NCBI GenBank assembly: GCA_946187345.1
Contig: CAMHQD010000008.1
Coordinates: 1-64,000, forward strand
Length of the DNA: 64,000 nt
Source of the DNA: an uncultured Porphyromonadaceae bacterium
GTDB lineage: Bacteria > Bacteroidota > Bacteroidia > Bacteroidales > Muribaculaceae
Reading direction: 5' to 3'
The notes under the pieces are model-generated. The model saw nothing but the letters and a program-made list of their open reading frames with translations. It was not told where the DNA came from and did no database searches. The position numbers and the translations under genes are program-made. The first letter of the stretch is position 1; each line of letters begins with the position of its first letter. Of the stretch, positions 41,260 to 50,838 are shown in pieces.

Positions 41260-42309
41260 TCAGAAAGCGACTTGGAGTTGTGTGAGAATGGCGCTCTCGG
41301 TGGCGTGAGGCGAGGCATGGCGGGTGTTTGTGTTGGTGTAGGCCAGTTGGAGGCGGCATCTGGGATAGAACCAGTACTGCACTCCGGCCTGCCATCGGTT
41401 GACGGTGGCGCTACCCATTGGCTCGAGATGGTCATAGCCTGCGACAAAGTCAAGGCCTGGTGTGGCGATGTTTGTCGCGGCGGCGGTGACGTAGGCGGCG
41501 CGGCTCACATCGCCCTCACCGCGTCCGTCACGGCCCCACATATACTCGGCGCGCGCGTTGAAGTGCGGCACATCGACTGTGGCGCCAACGGCGAGACGCT
41601 GGCGGCGGAAGTTACCTTTATCGTCCACGCCACGCAGGGAGGGCACGGTGGAGGGATCGTCGAGGTGTCCGCGTCCGTGGATGCCACTGATGCTCACGCT
41701 GAGTTGCTTGACAGGGCGCAAAGTGAGGCGCGCCGCGATGTCCTTGAAACTGTTGCGGTCGCTCTTATTGCGCCCCTCGCCGTTCATTAGCGCAAGGTCG
41801 TAGGATACGCGTCCGTCCCAAGCGGTGCCGTAGATGGTAAGCCCCAGGTCGCGCCCCGCGCTGCCCGGCATCATTGTGGGGCTGGCGCCGATAATCATAT
41901 AGTTGGTGGCGATGCTCGTTTGGGTGATGAGTTCAAGGCGCGATGGCGAGATGGGGTTCTCGATGGTGAAAGGTGTCTTGAATTGGCCAAGTTTGACGTT
42001 GAACCACGGCCGGACGCTGTAACTCGTCCAGTATTCATGCAGTGTGGCGCCTTTGGCGTCAAACATCAGGAAGGCGTTCCATCCTTTGATGATTTTGACG
42101 TTGGCCATCAAGATGATTTTGTTCACTTTGAACTCGTTGGTGGGATTGGCCGTGTCGTGGTATTCCCATCCGGCCATAGCGTATCCGCTGAATGTGAAGT
42201 GGCCAGCGATGTCGGTAGTCAGGCGGGTGAGGGCATTCTCGGTCGGTCGCTCGGCCGCGGCGGCGAGTGCCGTGGCGGCTGCCATTATCAAGATTAATCG
42301 TTTCATCAT
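41260..42309 (-). CDS. Phosphate-selective porin O/P-type outer-membrane protein
   Basis: 349 residues. A signal peptide (MKRLILIMAAATALAAAAE) leads into strands of a 16-stranded-type porin: FTFSGYAMAGWEYHD, FLMFDAKGATLHEYW, WFNVKLGQFKTPFTIEN and LELITQTSIATNYMIIGASP, with the final strand ILTQLQVAF ending in Phe. The KLGQFKTPF motif is characteristic of the O/P porin group, although selectivity for phosphate cannot be inferred. ATG 42309 follows the thioredoxin-like gene by 10 bp. Confidence 0.82.
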   Translation of the reverse strand: MMKRLILIMAAATALAAAAERPTENALTRLTTDIAGHFTFSGYAMAGWEYHDTANPTNEFKVNKIILMANVKIIKGWNAFLMFDAKGATLHEYWTSYSVRPWFNVKLGQFKTPFTIENPISPSRLELITQTSIATNYMIIGASPTMMPGSAGRDLGLTIYGTAWDGRVSYDLALMNGEGRNKSDRNSFKDIAARLTLRPVKQLSVSISGIHGRGHLDDPSTVPSLRGVDDKGNFRRQRLAVGATVDVPHFNARAEYMWGRDGRGEGDVSRAAYVTAAATNIATPGLDFVAGYDHLEPMGSATVNRWQAGVQYWFYPRCRLQLAYTNTNTRHASPHATESAILTQLQVAF

Positions 42310-42319
42310 TTGGATTAGG

Positions 42320-43318
42320 TTACTTGAGGGCGTTGTCGACGGCTTTGGTGAGTTCCTCACCCTGCAGGCCGCGGAAGACGATTTTGCCTTGCGGGTCAAT
42401 GAGCATGATGTGCGGAATACCGTTGACGCCGTAGAGGTCAGCGGGCTCGGTGAGTTTCTTGTCACCCACCATCACGTGCCACGGCAACTCCAGTTCTTGG
42501 ATTGCCTTGAACGTGTCGTCCGGCTCGTCCCACACCGCCACGCCGACGATTTGCAGTTTGGCCTCATACTTTTGTAACAGCGCTTTGAGATTGGGCATCT
42601 CCCGGCGGCACGGGCCGCACCAACTGGCCCAGAAGTCAACAAGGGTGTACTTGCCGTCGCGTCCCACAAAGTCGCTCAGACGCTCCGCGCCGCCGCCACG
42701 CTCGATAGTGAAGTCGACAAACTTGCTGCCGGCCACGGTGCTCTCGGCGGTCTCAAGCGTTTTCAGCAACTTGACGATGCGTGGCGCGGTGCGGTACTCG
42801 GCCGGAACGGTGTCGAGCATCGCCTTGGCCTGGGCGAAGGTTGGCTCGCTGTACCAAATAACGTAGAAATAGAGAAACTTGCCGAGTGTGTTGTCGCGGT
42901 TTTCGGCGTAGGCCTTTTTGATCTCGACTAAAAAATCCTCTTCGGTCTCGCAGTTCTCAAACTCATCATTCAATGCCTTCAGGCGGTCGTTAAGGACGGT
43001 GCCGCCGGCGTTGCCCTCTTTATCGATGGTAATAACGCCCGGCTCGACAACCAGATCGATGCGGTTAAACATCGGCAGGTTGACAATGCGCGCCATGAAA
43101 GGCTTCTCCACCTTGGCCACGGGAATGTTGAGGACGCTATCGGTGATAATGGCTCGGGCAATGGTATCGCCCTCAACGTCCATGTTGACAAGAGCCACCT
43201 CAACGGGCTCCTTGACAGTGAATGGCAGGTTGGCTTGGATAGTGGCATCCGGCTTGTCGGTGCACGAGGTCATCATGCTCGCCGCGGCAAGCAGGGTTAG
43301 TAAAAACGAATGTTTCAT
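42320..43318 (-). CDS. TlpA-like thioredoxin lipoprotein with DUF4369-type N-terminus
   Basis: 332 residues. A lipobox (MMTSC, Cys near 19) is followed by a beta-rich DUF4369-like region (about 25-115), a helical linker, and a C-terminal thioredoxin fold (about 205-332) with VDFWASWCGPCRREMPNL, GVAVWDEPDDTFKAIQ and the cis-Pro GIPHIMLIDPQG. It probably acts in the periplasm or at the inner face of the outer membrane in thiol exchange. Its ATG overlaps the stop of the GH3 fusion gene (ATGA at 43315-43318). Confidence 0.86.
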   Translation of the reverse strand: MKHSFLLTLLAAASMMTSCTDKPDATIQANLPFTVKEPVEVALVNMDVEGDTIARAIITDSVLNIPVAKVEKPFMARIVNLPMFNRIDLVVEPGVITIDKEGNAGGTVLNDRLKALNDEFENCETEEDFLVEIKKAYAENRDNTLGKFLYFYVIWYSEPTFAQAKAMLDTVPAEYRTAPRIVKLLKTLETAESTVAGSKFVDFTIERGGGAERLSDFVGRDGKYTLVDFWASWCGPCRREMPNLKALLQKYEAKLQIVGVAVWDEPDDTFKAIQELELPWHVMVGDKKLTEPADLYGVNGIPHIMLIDPQGKIVFRGLQGEELTKAVDNALK

Positions 43319-46314
43319 TTTTTCAAATTTTGATAGATGATAGAGTGGATATTGCTGCGAGCACTCACGCGGCCAAAGGCGCGGTTATCACGTGTGGGAC
43401 ACACGCGGTTGCTCATAAAGATGTAAATCATGTCGTTGTCAGGGTCTACCCAGAAACTCGTGCCGGTGAAACCGGTGTGGCCGTAGACCGACGGGCCCGC
43501 CTCGGCGCAGGTGTTGCCGGCATCAGGATTGCCGATAACCGGTTTGTCGAAGCCTAAACCACGGTGACTGATAAAACTCTTCTCGGTAGTGAATGTTTTG
43601 ACTGTTTTTTCGCTCAAGTACCGCTCGCCGCCGTAGGTGCCGCCGTTGAGCCACATCTGCAGCAACTTGGCGAGGTCGACCGCCGGCGAGAAAAGGCCTG
43701 CGTTGCCTTGTATACCCAATGAGAACGCACTCAGTTCGTCGTGAACATAGCCGTGTACGTGCTGTCGGCGCAGATATGTGTCCACCTCAGTGGGAACGAT
43801 TTGGCTCAGCGGGAAATGGTCGGCAGCGCGGTAGCAGGTGCGCCACATACCCAACGGGGCGAAAAAATTATTGCGGTCAAAATTGTCGAGGCGCTCGCCG
43901 CTGATGCGCTGCATGGCATCGGCCAGCAGCGAGAAGTTGAGGCAACTGTAGCGGTAGCGCTTCTCAAGCAACTTCACGTTATAGATGCCGTCCATCACGG
44001 CGCGGTAAGTCGCCTGGCCGCCGTAGAGGTCACGTGCTATGGCGGTGGGGAAGTCGGCGGTGGGCACCGGTGAGAGGATGTCGGAACGCAGGCGGGCGTG
44101 GTCGTTGCCCCAGGCGCCATTCATCACCTTGATGTTGTGGGTGGTGTCGCGTTGTCCGGTGATCAGTCGTCCGCTATAAGTGGTGGTGTCCATCATCATC
44201 TCCCACATGCTCAGGCTTGGCGGCATACCGGTTTCGTGGAACAACAGTTCGCGGAAAGTTATGTGCCGCTTGTCGGGCCGCTGCAAGCCGGGGATATACT
44301 TCGATGCCTCATCGTCGAGGGCAAAGCCGCCATTGTCAAATACTTTCATGACGGCGCTGATGGTGCCGGTGGCTTTTGACACCGATGCCAGGTCGTAGAT
44401 TGAGCCAGTTGTCACCGGTGTGGAGGCATCGGCGGCATGTCGCCCCCACGCGCCGTTGACGACCACCTTGCCGTGGCGTGCCACCAGCACTTGGCAACCG
44501 GGGAAGGCGCCCTGCTCGATGCCGTAGCGTGCCACCGAGTCGATTTGATGGAGCAGCCGGTTGTCGAAGCCCACTGCGGCCGGCGAGGCGAAGCCGAGGC
44601 GTGTGGCGGTGTAATGTGTGCCCGTGCCCACCCGCAGGGTCTTGCCACCGCCAACGGGGCGCACCGTCACGGGCAGCGTGCCGCGAGCCGCGTTGCCGGC
44701 GAAAATTGTCTGCACCGCCAGGTCAACGGCCACGGGGGCGGCGTCATAAGTCAGCACAAGGGCGCGCGCGTCGTGGAGCGCGCTGCCGTAGTGCCGTATG
44801 TTGTAAGGAGAGGCTGTCAGCACGAGCACCACGTCTTTGACGCGCGATGTGAAGTTGCGTGTCAGCACACGCGTGATTGCGTCATCATCGGTTGCCACGG
44901 CAATGACCGTAGTGAAGTCTCCACTCTTGAGCGTGGCGGCGGCAGCGTGCAGAGAAGCGTCGTCGCGCACATGCATCGACCGCTCCACGCGGGCATAATC
45001 ACTCACGCGGCTGCCTACAACCGGTGATTGACGTCCGATGGTCACCACGGCAATCCTTTGACGCTCAAGGTGGCTCACGGGCAGAATGTCTTTTTCGTTC
45101 TTTGCGATAGTGATAGAGGCCGCTACCAACTCATCTTGCAGAGCGAGCGTCTCGGGTGTTTCGAGGCGTGCCTTCAGTCCTGTTGTGTCAATCGGCGCGG
45201 TGTCGCGTGTCAGCCCGAGCGCGTATTTGAAGCGCAGTTGCTTGCGGCAACTTGCGTCCACCTGTTCCTGCGTGACACGTCCGGCGGCGATTGCCTCCAT
45301 CACGGCCTTGATGTCTTGCTCCACCTGTTCCGGCATGAGCAGCACATCGTTGCCGGCCACGAGTGCCTCGACTGCCGCACTGCCGCCTGCCGGCACAGCG
45401 TCAGCGGCCCCTCGCATGCCGAGGGCATCGGTGAAAATAAGTCCTTCGAAATTTAGTTCCCCTTGCAGCAAGTCTGTCACACAACGGCGGCTGAATGTTG
45501 TTGGCGCCACGTCCTTGTCGATGGCCGGCACGTTGAGGTGAGCCACCATCACTCCGCCGAGGCCCGCGTCAAAGTATCGGCGGAACGGCACTAACTCGCA
45601 CGTGTTGAGTTCGCGCATCGACTTCTTGATTGTGGGCAGCATCTTGTGGCTGTCATCGCTGGTGGCGCCGTGGCCGGGGAAGTGCTTGGATACCGACAGC
45701 ACTCCGCCGTCTTCCAGTCCGCGCGCGTATGCGGCCGCGTGGGCGGCGACGGCCTCGGGGCTCTCGCCAAACGAGCGGTTGTCGAGCGTTGGCTTCTCGG
45801 GCGTGTCGTTGACGTCCACCACCGGCGCGAAGTCCACATGGATGCCTAACAAGCGGCATTGCCGCGCTGTCTCACGTCCGTAAGCGTAGAGCAGTCTCTC
45901 GTCGGTGATGGCACCGAGCCGCAGGTTTTTGGCGAACGGTTTCAACTCGTGCAGGCGCATTGCCACGCCCCACTCTCCATCGATAGCCACCAGCACCGGC
46001 ACTTGTGCCGTGGCACGCAGCCGGTTGGTTGCGGCCACCTGAGCAGAGATGGAACTCTCGTGGTAAATGACGCCGCCCACTCGCAATGTGCCAATCATCT
46101 TGTCTATAACCGCGTTGGTGGCGGCGTCGCCTCGCGGCGTGACAGCGACCATCATCAGTTGGGCGACACGTTGTTCGGGAGTGAGCGTGGCCATCACGCT
46201 ATCCACCCAGCGCTCCATCGCGGCACTGTCGGCCGCGCGCAGCAGCGAGGGTGTCGTCGCTGTCATCGACAGCCATGATGCCACTGCTATTGCAAGAATT
46301 GAAATCCGTTTCAT
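43315..46314 (-). CDS. GH3 N-acetylglucosaminidase-like / class C beta-lactamase-like fusion
   Basis: 999 residues. A signal peptide is followed by a glycoside hydrolase family 3 domain (about 35-375) with LVAIDGEWGVAMRL, the NagZ-type KHFPGHGATSDDSHKMLP and LIFTDALGMRGA, where the Asp is the nucleophile. A GH3 C-terminal domain (about 385-565) comes next, then a serine beta-lactamase-like domain (about 590-990) with SVSKATGT (SxxK), YSCLNFSLL and GHTGFTG. Fusions of these domains are known in Bacteroidetes and linked to peptidoglycan recycling in the periplasm; the specific role of the lactamase-like part is not established. Confidence 0.88.
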   Translation of the reverse strand: MKRISILAIAVASWLSMTATTPSLLRAADSAAMERWVDSVMATLTPEQRVAQLMMVAVTPRGDAATNAVIDKMIGTLRVGGVIYHESSISAQVAATNRLRATAQVPVLVAIDGEWGVAMRLHELKPFAKNLRLGAITDERLLYAYGRETARQCRLLGIHVDFAPVVDVNDTPEKPTLDNRSFGESPEAVAAHAAAYARGLEDGGVLSVSKHFPGHGATSDDSHKMLPTIKKSMRELNTCELVPFRRYFDAGLGGVMVAHLNVPAIDKDVAPTTFSRRCVTDLLQGELNFEGLIFTDALGMRGAADAVPAGGSAAVEALVAGNDVLLMPEQVEQDIKAVMEAIAAGRVTQEQVDASCRKQLRFKYALGLTRDTAPIDTTGLKARLETPETLALQDELVAASITIAKNEKDILPVSHLERQRIAVVTIGRQSPVVGSRVSDYARVERSMHVRDDASLHAAAATLKSGDFTTVIAVATDDDAITRVLTRNFTSRVKDVVLVLTASPYNIRHYGSALHDARALVLTYDAAPVAVDLAVQTIFAGNAARGTLPVTVRPVGGGKTLRVGTGTHYTATRLGFASPAAVGFDNRLLHQIDSVARYGIEQGAFPGCQVLVARHGKVVVNGAWGRHAADASTPVTTGSIYDLASVSKATGTISAVMKVFDNGGFALDDEASKYIPGLQRPDKRHITFRELLFHETGMPPSLSMWEMMMDTTTYSGRLITGQRDTTHNIKVMNGAWGNDHARLRSDILSPVPTADFPTAIARDLYGGQATYRAVMDGIYNVKLLEKRYRYSCLNFSLLADAMQRISGERLDNFDRNNFFAPLGMWRTCYRAADHFPLSQIVPTEVDTYLRRQHVHGYVHDELSAFSLGIQGNAGLFSPAVDLAKLLQMWLNGGTYGGERYLSEKTVKTFTTEKSFISHRGLGFDKPVIGNPDAGNTCAEAGPSVYGHTGFTGTSFWVDPDNDMIYIFMSNRVCPTRDNRAFGRVSARSNIHSIIYQNLKK

Positions 46315-46353
46315 ATAGTATTCAACGTAAGGATTTTAACATATAATATCCAT

Positions 46354-46453
46354 TAATATCCATTAATATCTCTTGGAAAAAGTCAAATGATGTCACGATC
46401 GGGTGTCCATCACAGATAGTCGCAAGGCGATAATTAATGGATATTAATGGAAA
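46354..46453 (-). repeat. Inverted repeat of ATATCCATTA words
   Basis: Tandem AATATCCATTAATATCCATT words (46345-46372) face ATTAATGGATATTAATGG (46433-46450) across about 60 bases. It lies between the 5'-nucleotidase and GH3-fusion genes. Confidence 0.6.
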
Positions 46454-46468
46454 TTCGTGTGAAAAAAC

Positions 46469-47992
46469 TTACTTTTTCACCATGCGAGGATTCTCGTCGG
46501 TGGTGAGGTGCTTGCCGGCTTTACCCATCTCGCGTGCATAGTTGATGATGTGGTCGCCGTACTTGACCTCGTCGGTGAAGATGACGTTGGCGCGGGTGAG
46601 CGGCGTCATGTAGTCGCCGCCGCCGCTCAGGTAGTTGATTGTAGCCACCTTATAGCGCTTTTTGGGGTCAATCTTCTTGCCTTTTAGTTTGGCGCTGGTC
46701 ACCTTGCCGGCGGCGTTGAAGGTGACCGCCATGCCGCGGCTCAGGGCGTCGCCTCCACGGCCGGCCATCACGTCGAGGGCCTCAAGGAGGTCTTTGCCGC
46801 TGATGTCGAGCACCACGTAACGGTTGTCGAATGGGAACATTGACATGAGCAGCCCCTCGGTGACGGTGCCGCGTGGCATAGAGGTGCGGATGCCGCCCTT
46901 GTTCATAATCACAAGGTCAACATTCTTGATGCCGCTGATTTTGCCGATGATGTCAAGCGTGACGTCACACACCCAGTTCTGGCTGGCGTCGTTGCCGTTC
47001 TTCCACTCCATGTCGCTGAAGCACAACGGGTTGTTCATCAGTGAATCGACGCCGGCGCGGTAGTGGTTCAGCCAGTTGTCCATCGCGACATACTTGCGGG
47101 CCGCGTTGTCCCACTTGTCGTTCACGGCCTCGTGTTTATAACTGACCTTGCCGGTCTCGAGGTCGAGGTCATAGATGCCCACCATCTTGCCGCTCTTGCC
47201 GTTCTGTCCCACGACAATCAGCTTGCCGTCGGCGTTGGGAATGCGGTCAAACTCGCTGTCGGGTTTAATCACGGTGTGGCTGTGACCGCCCACGACCAGG
47301 TCGATGTAGTGGCTGCGGCGGATGATGGTCGTGTCGTTGGGCTCGGTGGGGTCGTAACTGTCGTAGCCGATATGACTAATCATCACAGCGTAGTCCACCT
47401 TTTGAACCTCCTTGAGGTATTTGGCGGTGGCGTCGGCCACATCACTGCTGAGCAGGTAGTGCATACCCTCATAGTTCTTCTCACCGATGAGGCCTTTGGG
47501 TGTGATATTGATGCCGAAGAAACCAACCTTCTTGTCGCCGAAGCGCATGATGCGGTAAGGCTGGAACATACCCTCAAGCGGCGTGCCGCTCATGTCGTAG
47601 TTGGCGCTCAGGCGCGTGGCCTTGACGTTCTTGTAGAACTTGGCCAGGCTCTCAAGGCCGTTGTCAAACTCATGGTTACCCAAAATTACCATGTCGTAGC
47701 CCAGGCTGTCCATCAAGGCATACTCCACCTCGCCCTCATAGAGCGTGAAAAAGACGGTGCCCTGCACGGCGTCGCCGGCGTGCACCACGACAGTGTTGCC
47801 CGGGTTGAGGGCGCGGTAGTGGTCGTAGATGGCGCGACGGCGCGCCACACCGCCCTGCCCGTCGCTGGCGGGCTCAATCTGGCTGTGGGTGTCGTTGACG
47901 GCCACAATGGTTACATGGTCGCCGGCCGGCGCCGCCAGCCACGCGGTCATGGCGAGCGCGGCCGCCATGATGGTTTTCATTGTCATTCTCAT
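46469..47992 (-). CDS. 5'-nucleotidase/UshA-family periplasmic phosphohydrolase
   Basis: 507 residues. A signal peptide (to about APAGD) is followed by a metallophosphatase domain: TIVAVNDTHSQIEP, VVHAGDAVQG, MVILGNHEFDNGLE, VMISHIGYDS and DLVVGGHSHT. The C-terminal nucleotide-binding domain contains MNKGGIRTSMPRGTVTEG and FPFDNRYVVLDISG, typical of 5'-nucleotidases. It probably dephosphorylates extracellular nucleotides, fitting the purine-salvage genes elsewhere in the window. Three in-frame ATGs exist close to the start; 47992 is the longest. Confidence 0.88.
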   Translation of the reverse strand: MRMTMKTIMAAALAMTAWLAAPAGDHVTIVAVNDTHSQIEPASDGQGGVARRRAIYDHYRALNPGNTVVVHAGDAVQGTVFFTLYEGEVEYALMDSLGYDMVILGNHEFDNGLESLAKFYKNVKATRLSANYDMSGTPLEGMFQPYRIMRFGDKKVGFFGINITPKGLIGEKNYEGMHYLLSSDVADATAKYLKEVQKVDYAVMISHIGYDSYDPTEPNDTTIIRRSHYIDLVVGGHSHTVIKPDSEFDRIPNADGKLIVVGQNGKSGKMVGIYDLDLETGKVSYKHEAVNDKWDNAARKYVAMDNWLNHYRAGVDSLMNNPLCFSDMEWKNGNDASQNWVCDVTLDIIGKISGIKNVDLVIMNKGGIRTSMPRGTVTEGLLMSMFPFDNRYVVLDISGKDLLEALDVMAGRGGDALSRGMAVTFNAAGKVTSAKLKGKKIDPKKRYKVATINYLSGGGDYMTPLTRANVIFTDEVKYGDHIINYAREMGKAGKHLTTDENPRMVKK

Positions 47993-48029
47993 AAGTGTAA
48001 ATCGCAGTCTTATTAAGGTTTATAAATAA

Positions 48030-48185
48030 AGGTTTGAGGTTTAGTGTTGAGGGGTTGAGCCTCGCGCTATCGCGCTCGGAGATAATGGCTTTGTTGTAGA
48101 GGCGGCGCCTGGGGGCGCGCCATGGCCAACATTCCCATTTGCGACAGCAAATGGCTCAACCTCTCAACTCTAAACCTCTCAACTG
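48030..48185 (-). repeat. Inverted repeat of CTCAACCTCTCAAC words
   Basis: GGTTTGAGGTTTAGTGTTGA-type words (about 48031-48058) pair with CTCAACCTCTCAACTCTAAA (about 48152-48185). Between them lies a GGCGCGCCATGGCCAAC word that recurs in altered form at about 62152-62170. Similar CTCAACCTCTCAACCTC words occur at 16721-16748 ahead of a zinc-ribbon gene. Confidence 0.55.
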
Positions 48186-48194
48186 TTCATAGAG

Positions 48195-48974
48195 TTACTT
48201 GACAAGAATCTTGCGGCCCTTTACAACGTAGATGTTCGGCTCCATGTTGTTCACGTCGGCGGCGCGCACTCCGGTGGCCACACGCTGTCCCATCAGGTTG
48301 TAGACGTCCAACACCTCATCGGCTGCCGCTATGTCGGCGATGCCGGTAATCTCGTTGCTGTCCGTGTGACGGGTCTTGAGTTCATACTGCCCGGCACCGC
48401 TGGTGGTGACATAGCAACGGGTGGCATAGAACACCTTGTCGCCGTCCACGCTCGTGAAGCGGGCGTCACTGTTGTCAATGGCGAGGATGCCATACTTGCC
48501 GCGACCGTCGGTCTTGACCGCCGCGCCGCTCATAGTTACTTCCACACCCTCGGCGGTGGTGAATGAAAGCGGCGTGACATTGCTCGTCAACTCGGTTGTG
48601 AGGCTCAGTTTCTTGTTGCCGGTCTCTCCGGCGAAATAGAGGATGTAGGGGGCTCCGGCCTTGATGCCCTCGGCCTTGCAGTCGCTGAAGGAGAGGATAA
48701 TCTCACGGCCGCTCTGCTCCACGGCCACCAGTCGCTCGAGGCGGTAGTCGGCACCGAGTGCCTGCTCGAGTTGGTCGGCGCTGACATCCATGGGCAAGCA
48801 CAGTGTGTTCCACCCGGAAAGGATATAGCGGTTGACATCGACGGCGCAGGTTTGGCCTGCATACTTCTCGACCTGGGTGCCATTGTAGGTGCTCAGGTTA
48901 ACACGCTTCTGTGCGGTGGCGCTCAGGCTGAGCGAGGCCACTGCTGCGATAAGTAACAATTTCTTCATAGTCAA
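48195..48974 (-). CDS. Secreted protein with type IX-like C-terminal domain
   Basis: 259 residues. A signal peptide (MKKLLLIAAVASLSLSATAQ) precedes a beta-rich body (about 25-205: SGWNTLCLPMDVSADQLEQAL, FSDCKAEGIKAGAPYILYF) resembling repeats in large Bacteroidales surface proteins. The C-terminal segment DVYNLMGQRVATGV...NIYVVKGRKILVK fits type A sorting domains of the type IX secretion system. Function unknown; no T9SS component is encoded in the window. Either the first or second Met of MTMKK could be used. Confidence 0.7.
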   Translation of the reverse strand: MTMKKLLLIAAVASLSLSATAQKRVNLSTYNGTQVEKYAGQTCAVDVNRYILSGWNTLCLPMDVSADQLEQALGADYRLERLVAVEQSGREIILSFSDCKAEGIKAGAPYILYFAGETGNKKLSLTTELTSNVTPLSFTTAEGVEVTMSGAAVKTDGRGKYGILAIDNSDARFTSVDGDKVFYATRCYVTTSGAGQYELKTRHTDSNEITGIADIAAADEVLDVYNLMGQRVATGVRAADVNNMEPNIYVVKGRKILVK

Positions 48975-49073
48975 TATTATTTTAGAGAGTTAGTATTCGT
49001 CTGGCAAAAATAACAAAAAAACCTGTTTCCTGCAAGTGTGTGCCCCGAAAATTCGTTAAATTCGTTAAATTCG

Positions 49074-49104
49074 TTGCCCCTTTCTCAAGAATGTGTTACC
49101 TTTG
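49074..49104 (+). promoter_or_regulatory. Promoter of the 49.1 kb secreted-protein gene
   Basis: TTG at 49074-49076, 20-base spacer and TACCTTTG at 49097-49104, 35 bases before the ATG. Three ATTCGTTAA-like words precede it. Confidence 0.65.
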
Positions 49105-49139
49105 TACCGTCAACACCTTGTATTGACGAATAACGAACG

Positions 49140-49769
49140 ATGATAAAACTCTCTATGAGATACTGTATTTTAGCGATAATGGCGGTTGTGGCAATGGCTG
49201 TGAGTGCCGAGCCCACCGACACCCTGATGGTGTATAAATCGTGGCAAGCGGTGGCCGATGGACGTTGCGACATCCGTTTGGTTGACCCATACATTTATGT
49301 GGAATCGCCGTGGGAGGTATATTTCGATGGAGATCGCGACGACGTGAACCGCGCGCTCTACAATGACGCGGTGGCCGTTGCGCTCGGCGACTCGATTTGG
49401 ATGATTAACACCGAGCGCCTCAAGCATCACTTTGACGGCAACTTGAGCGAACTGGCCGGCTACGCGCCGATGCTGTTTAACGACAAGGCAGTGATGATAG
49501 AACACGCCCGGCCCACGGCCTCGTTTTGGAACGATGACACGTTTACCGAGCCTGAGTTATATTGGGTAGACTTTGAACTCGGACATGTATTCAAACTCAA
49601 CGACAAAACAATGAGTTCGTTGCTTGCGCCATATCATAACTTGCAGATGCGCTATGACGGCATGAAAGACCGCAAGAAGCAAGATGTTATCCGCTATTTT
49701 CTGGAACTTTACTTGCGTCGCATCGCGTTAGACCCCGAAGTGCCATATCTCGGTGAAATTGAGCGCTGA
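49140..49769 (+). CDS. Exported protein of unknown function
   Basis: 209 residues with a signal peptide (RYCILAIMAVVAMAVSAE). The mature part starts PTDTLMVYKSWQAVADGRCD and has WEVYFDG, VAVALGDSIWMINTERLKHHF and FWNDDTFTEPELYWVDFE motifs that I cannot place with confidence; it may belong to a Bacteroidales DUF family. It has its own promoter, and rsgA follows 17 bp after the stop, suggesting an operon. Confidence 0.6.
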   Translation: MIKLSMRYCILAIMAVVAMAVSAEPTDTLMVYKSWQAVADGRCDIRLVDPYIYVESPWEVYFDGDRDDVNRALYNDAVAVALGDSIWMINTERLKHHFDGNLSELAGYAPMLFNDKAVMIEHARPTASFWNDDTFTEPELYWVDFELGHVFKLNDKTMSSLLAPYHNLQMRYDGMKDRKKQDVIRYFLELYLRRIALDPEVPYLGEIER

Positions 49770-49786
49770 CGACATTGTTTGGCACC

Positions 49787-50737
49787 ATGAATGAGCGTGG
49801 CATTGTAATCAGGAGCACGGGCAGTTGGCAGGAAGTGCGTTTGCGTGACGGCCGCGAGGTGCAATGCAAAGTGAAGGGCACGATGCGGCTGATGGGACTG
49901 CGTTGTACCAACCCGGTGGCGGTGGGCGATGTGGTGGACTTGTCGTTGCGTGACGACGGCACAGCGCTGATAGCCGCTGTGGAGCCGCGTCGCAACTATG
50001 TGATTAGACGATCGAGCAACTTGTCGCGTGAGTTCCAGATTATCGGGGCAAACCTTGATTTGGCGTTGCTTGTGGTGTCGCTGTCGCAGCCGCTGACGAG
50101 CACCACGTTTATCGACCGTTTTTTAGCCACGTGTGAGGCTTACCGCGTGCCGGCCGCGATAGCCATAAACAAGGCCGATATGCTGCATGATGAGGAAGAC
50201 GGCGACGAGTTGCTCGATGCTGTTGCCGGCCTGTACCGGACAATAGGTTACACAGTCATGGCCACGAGTACCGTGAGCGGCGAGGGTTTAGAGGAGTTGC
50301 GCGCTCTGCTGAGGGGCAAGACAACGTTGCTCAGCGGCAACTCCGGTGTGGGAAAGAGTTCGCTAATCAACGCGTTGGTGCCTGGTGTGGAGTTGCGCGT
50401 GGGTCGAGTGAGCGACGCTCACAACAAGGGCACCCATACGACGACCTTCAGTGAGATGATTGACTTGCCCGGCGGCGGTCATGTGATTGACACACCGGGA
50501 GTGAAGGGATTCGGCACGATTGACTTCGAGCGGACGCAGGTGGCGCATTACTTTCCCGAGATATTCGCCGCGGGCCGCAGTTGCCGCTATGGTGACTGTA
50601 CCCACACCCATGAGCCCGGCTGTGCTGTGCTTGAAGCCGTGGAGCGCTCGCTGATAGCGCAAAGCCGCTATGCCAGTTACTTGAGCATTCTTGAGGACAC
50701 CGCCTCGGCCGATGATAAATACCGCAAACCGTATTAG
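49787..50737 (+). CDS. rsgA: Ribosome small subunit-dependent GTPase RsgA
   Basis: Circularly permuted GTPase that helps late maturation of the 30S subunit. 316 residues: an N-terminal OB fold (RGIVIRSTGSWQEVRLRDGR), then G-motifs in permuted order, with AINKADM (G4) first, the P-loop LLSGNSGVGKSSLIN, THTTTF switch and DTPG (G3). A C-terminal zinc-binding region follows with CRYGDCTHTHEPGC. ATG 49787 is preferred to TTG 49775 because the protein then starts at the usual OB fold. Confidence 0.93.
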   Translation: MNERGIVIRSTGSWQEVRLRDGREVQCKVKGTMRLMGLRCTNPVAVGDVVDLSLRDDGTALIAAVEPRRNYVIRRSSNLSREFQIIGANLDLALLVVSLSQPLTSTTFIDRFLATCEAYRVPAAIAINKADMLHDEEDGDELLDAVAGLYRTIGYTVMATSTVSGEGLEELRALLRGKTTLLSGNSGVGKSSLINALVPGVELRVGRVSDAHNKGTHTTTFSEMIDLPGGGHVIDTPGVKGFGTIDFERTQVAHYFPEIFAAGRSCRYGDCTHTHEPGCAVLEAVERSLIAQSRYASYLSILEDTASADDKYRKPY

Positions 50738-50838
50738 TGCGGTTTTCTGCCGCCTTCAAGCGAGAATTGATTGATGAGAATAGACCAACAACAAGGGGCG
50801 ACACTATATGGTGCCGCCCCTGTGATGTGTGTGTCATA

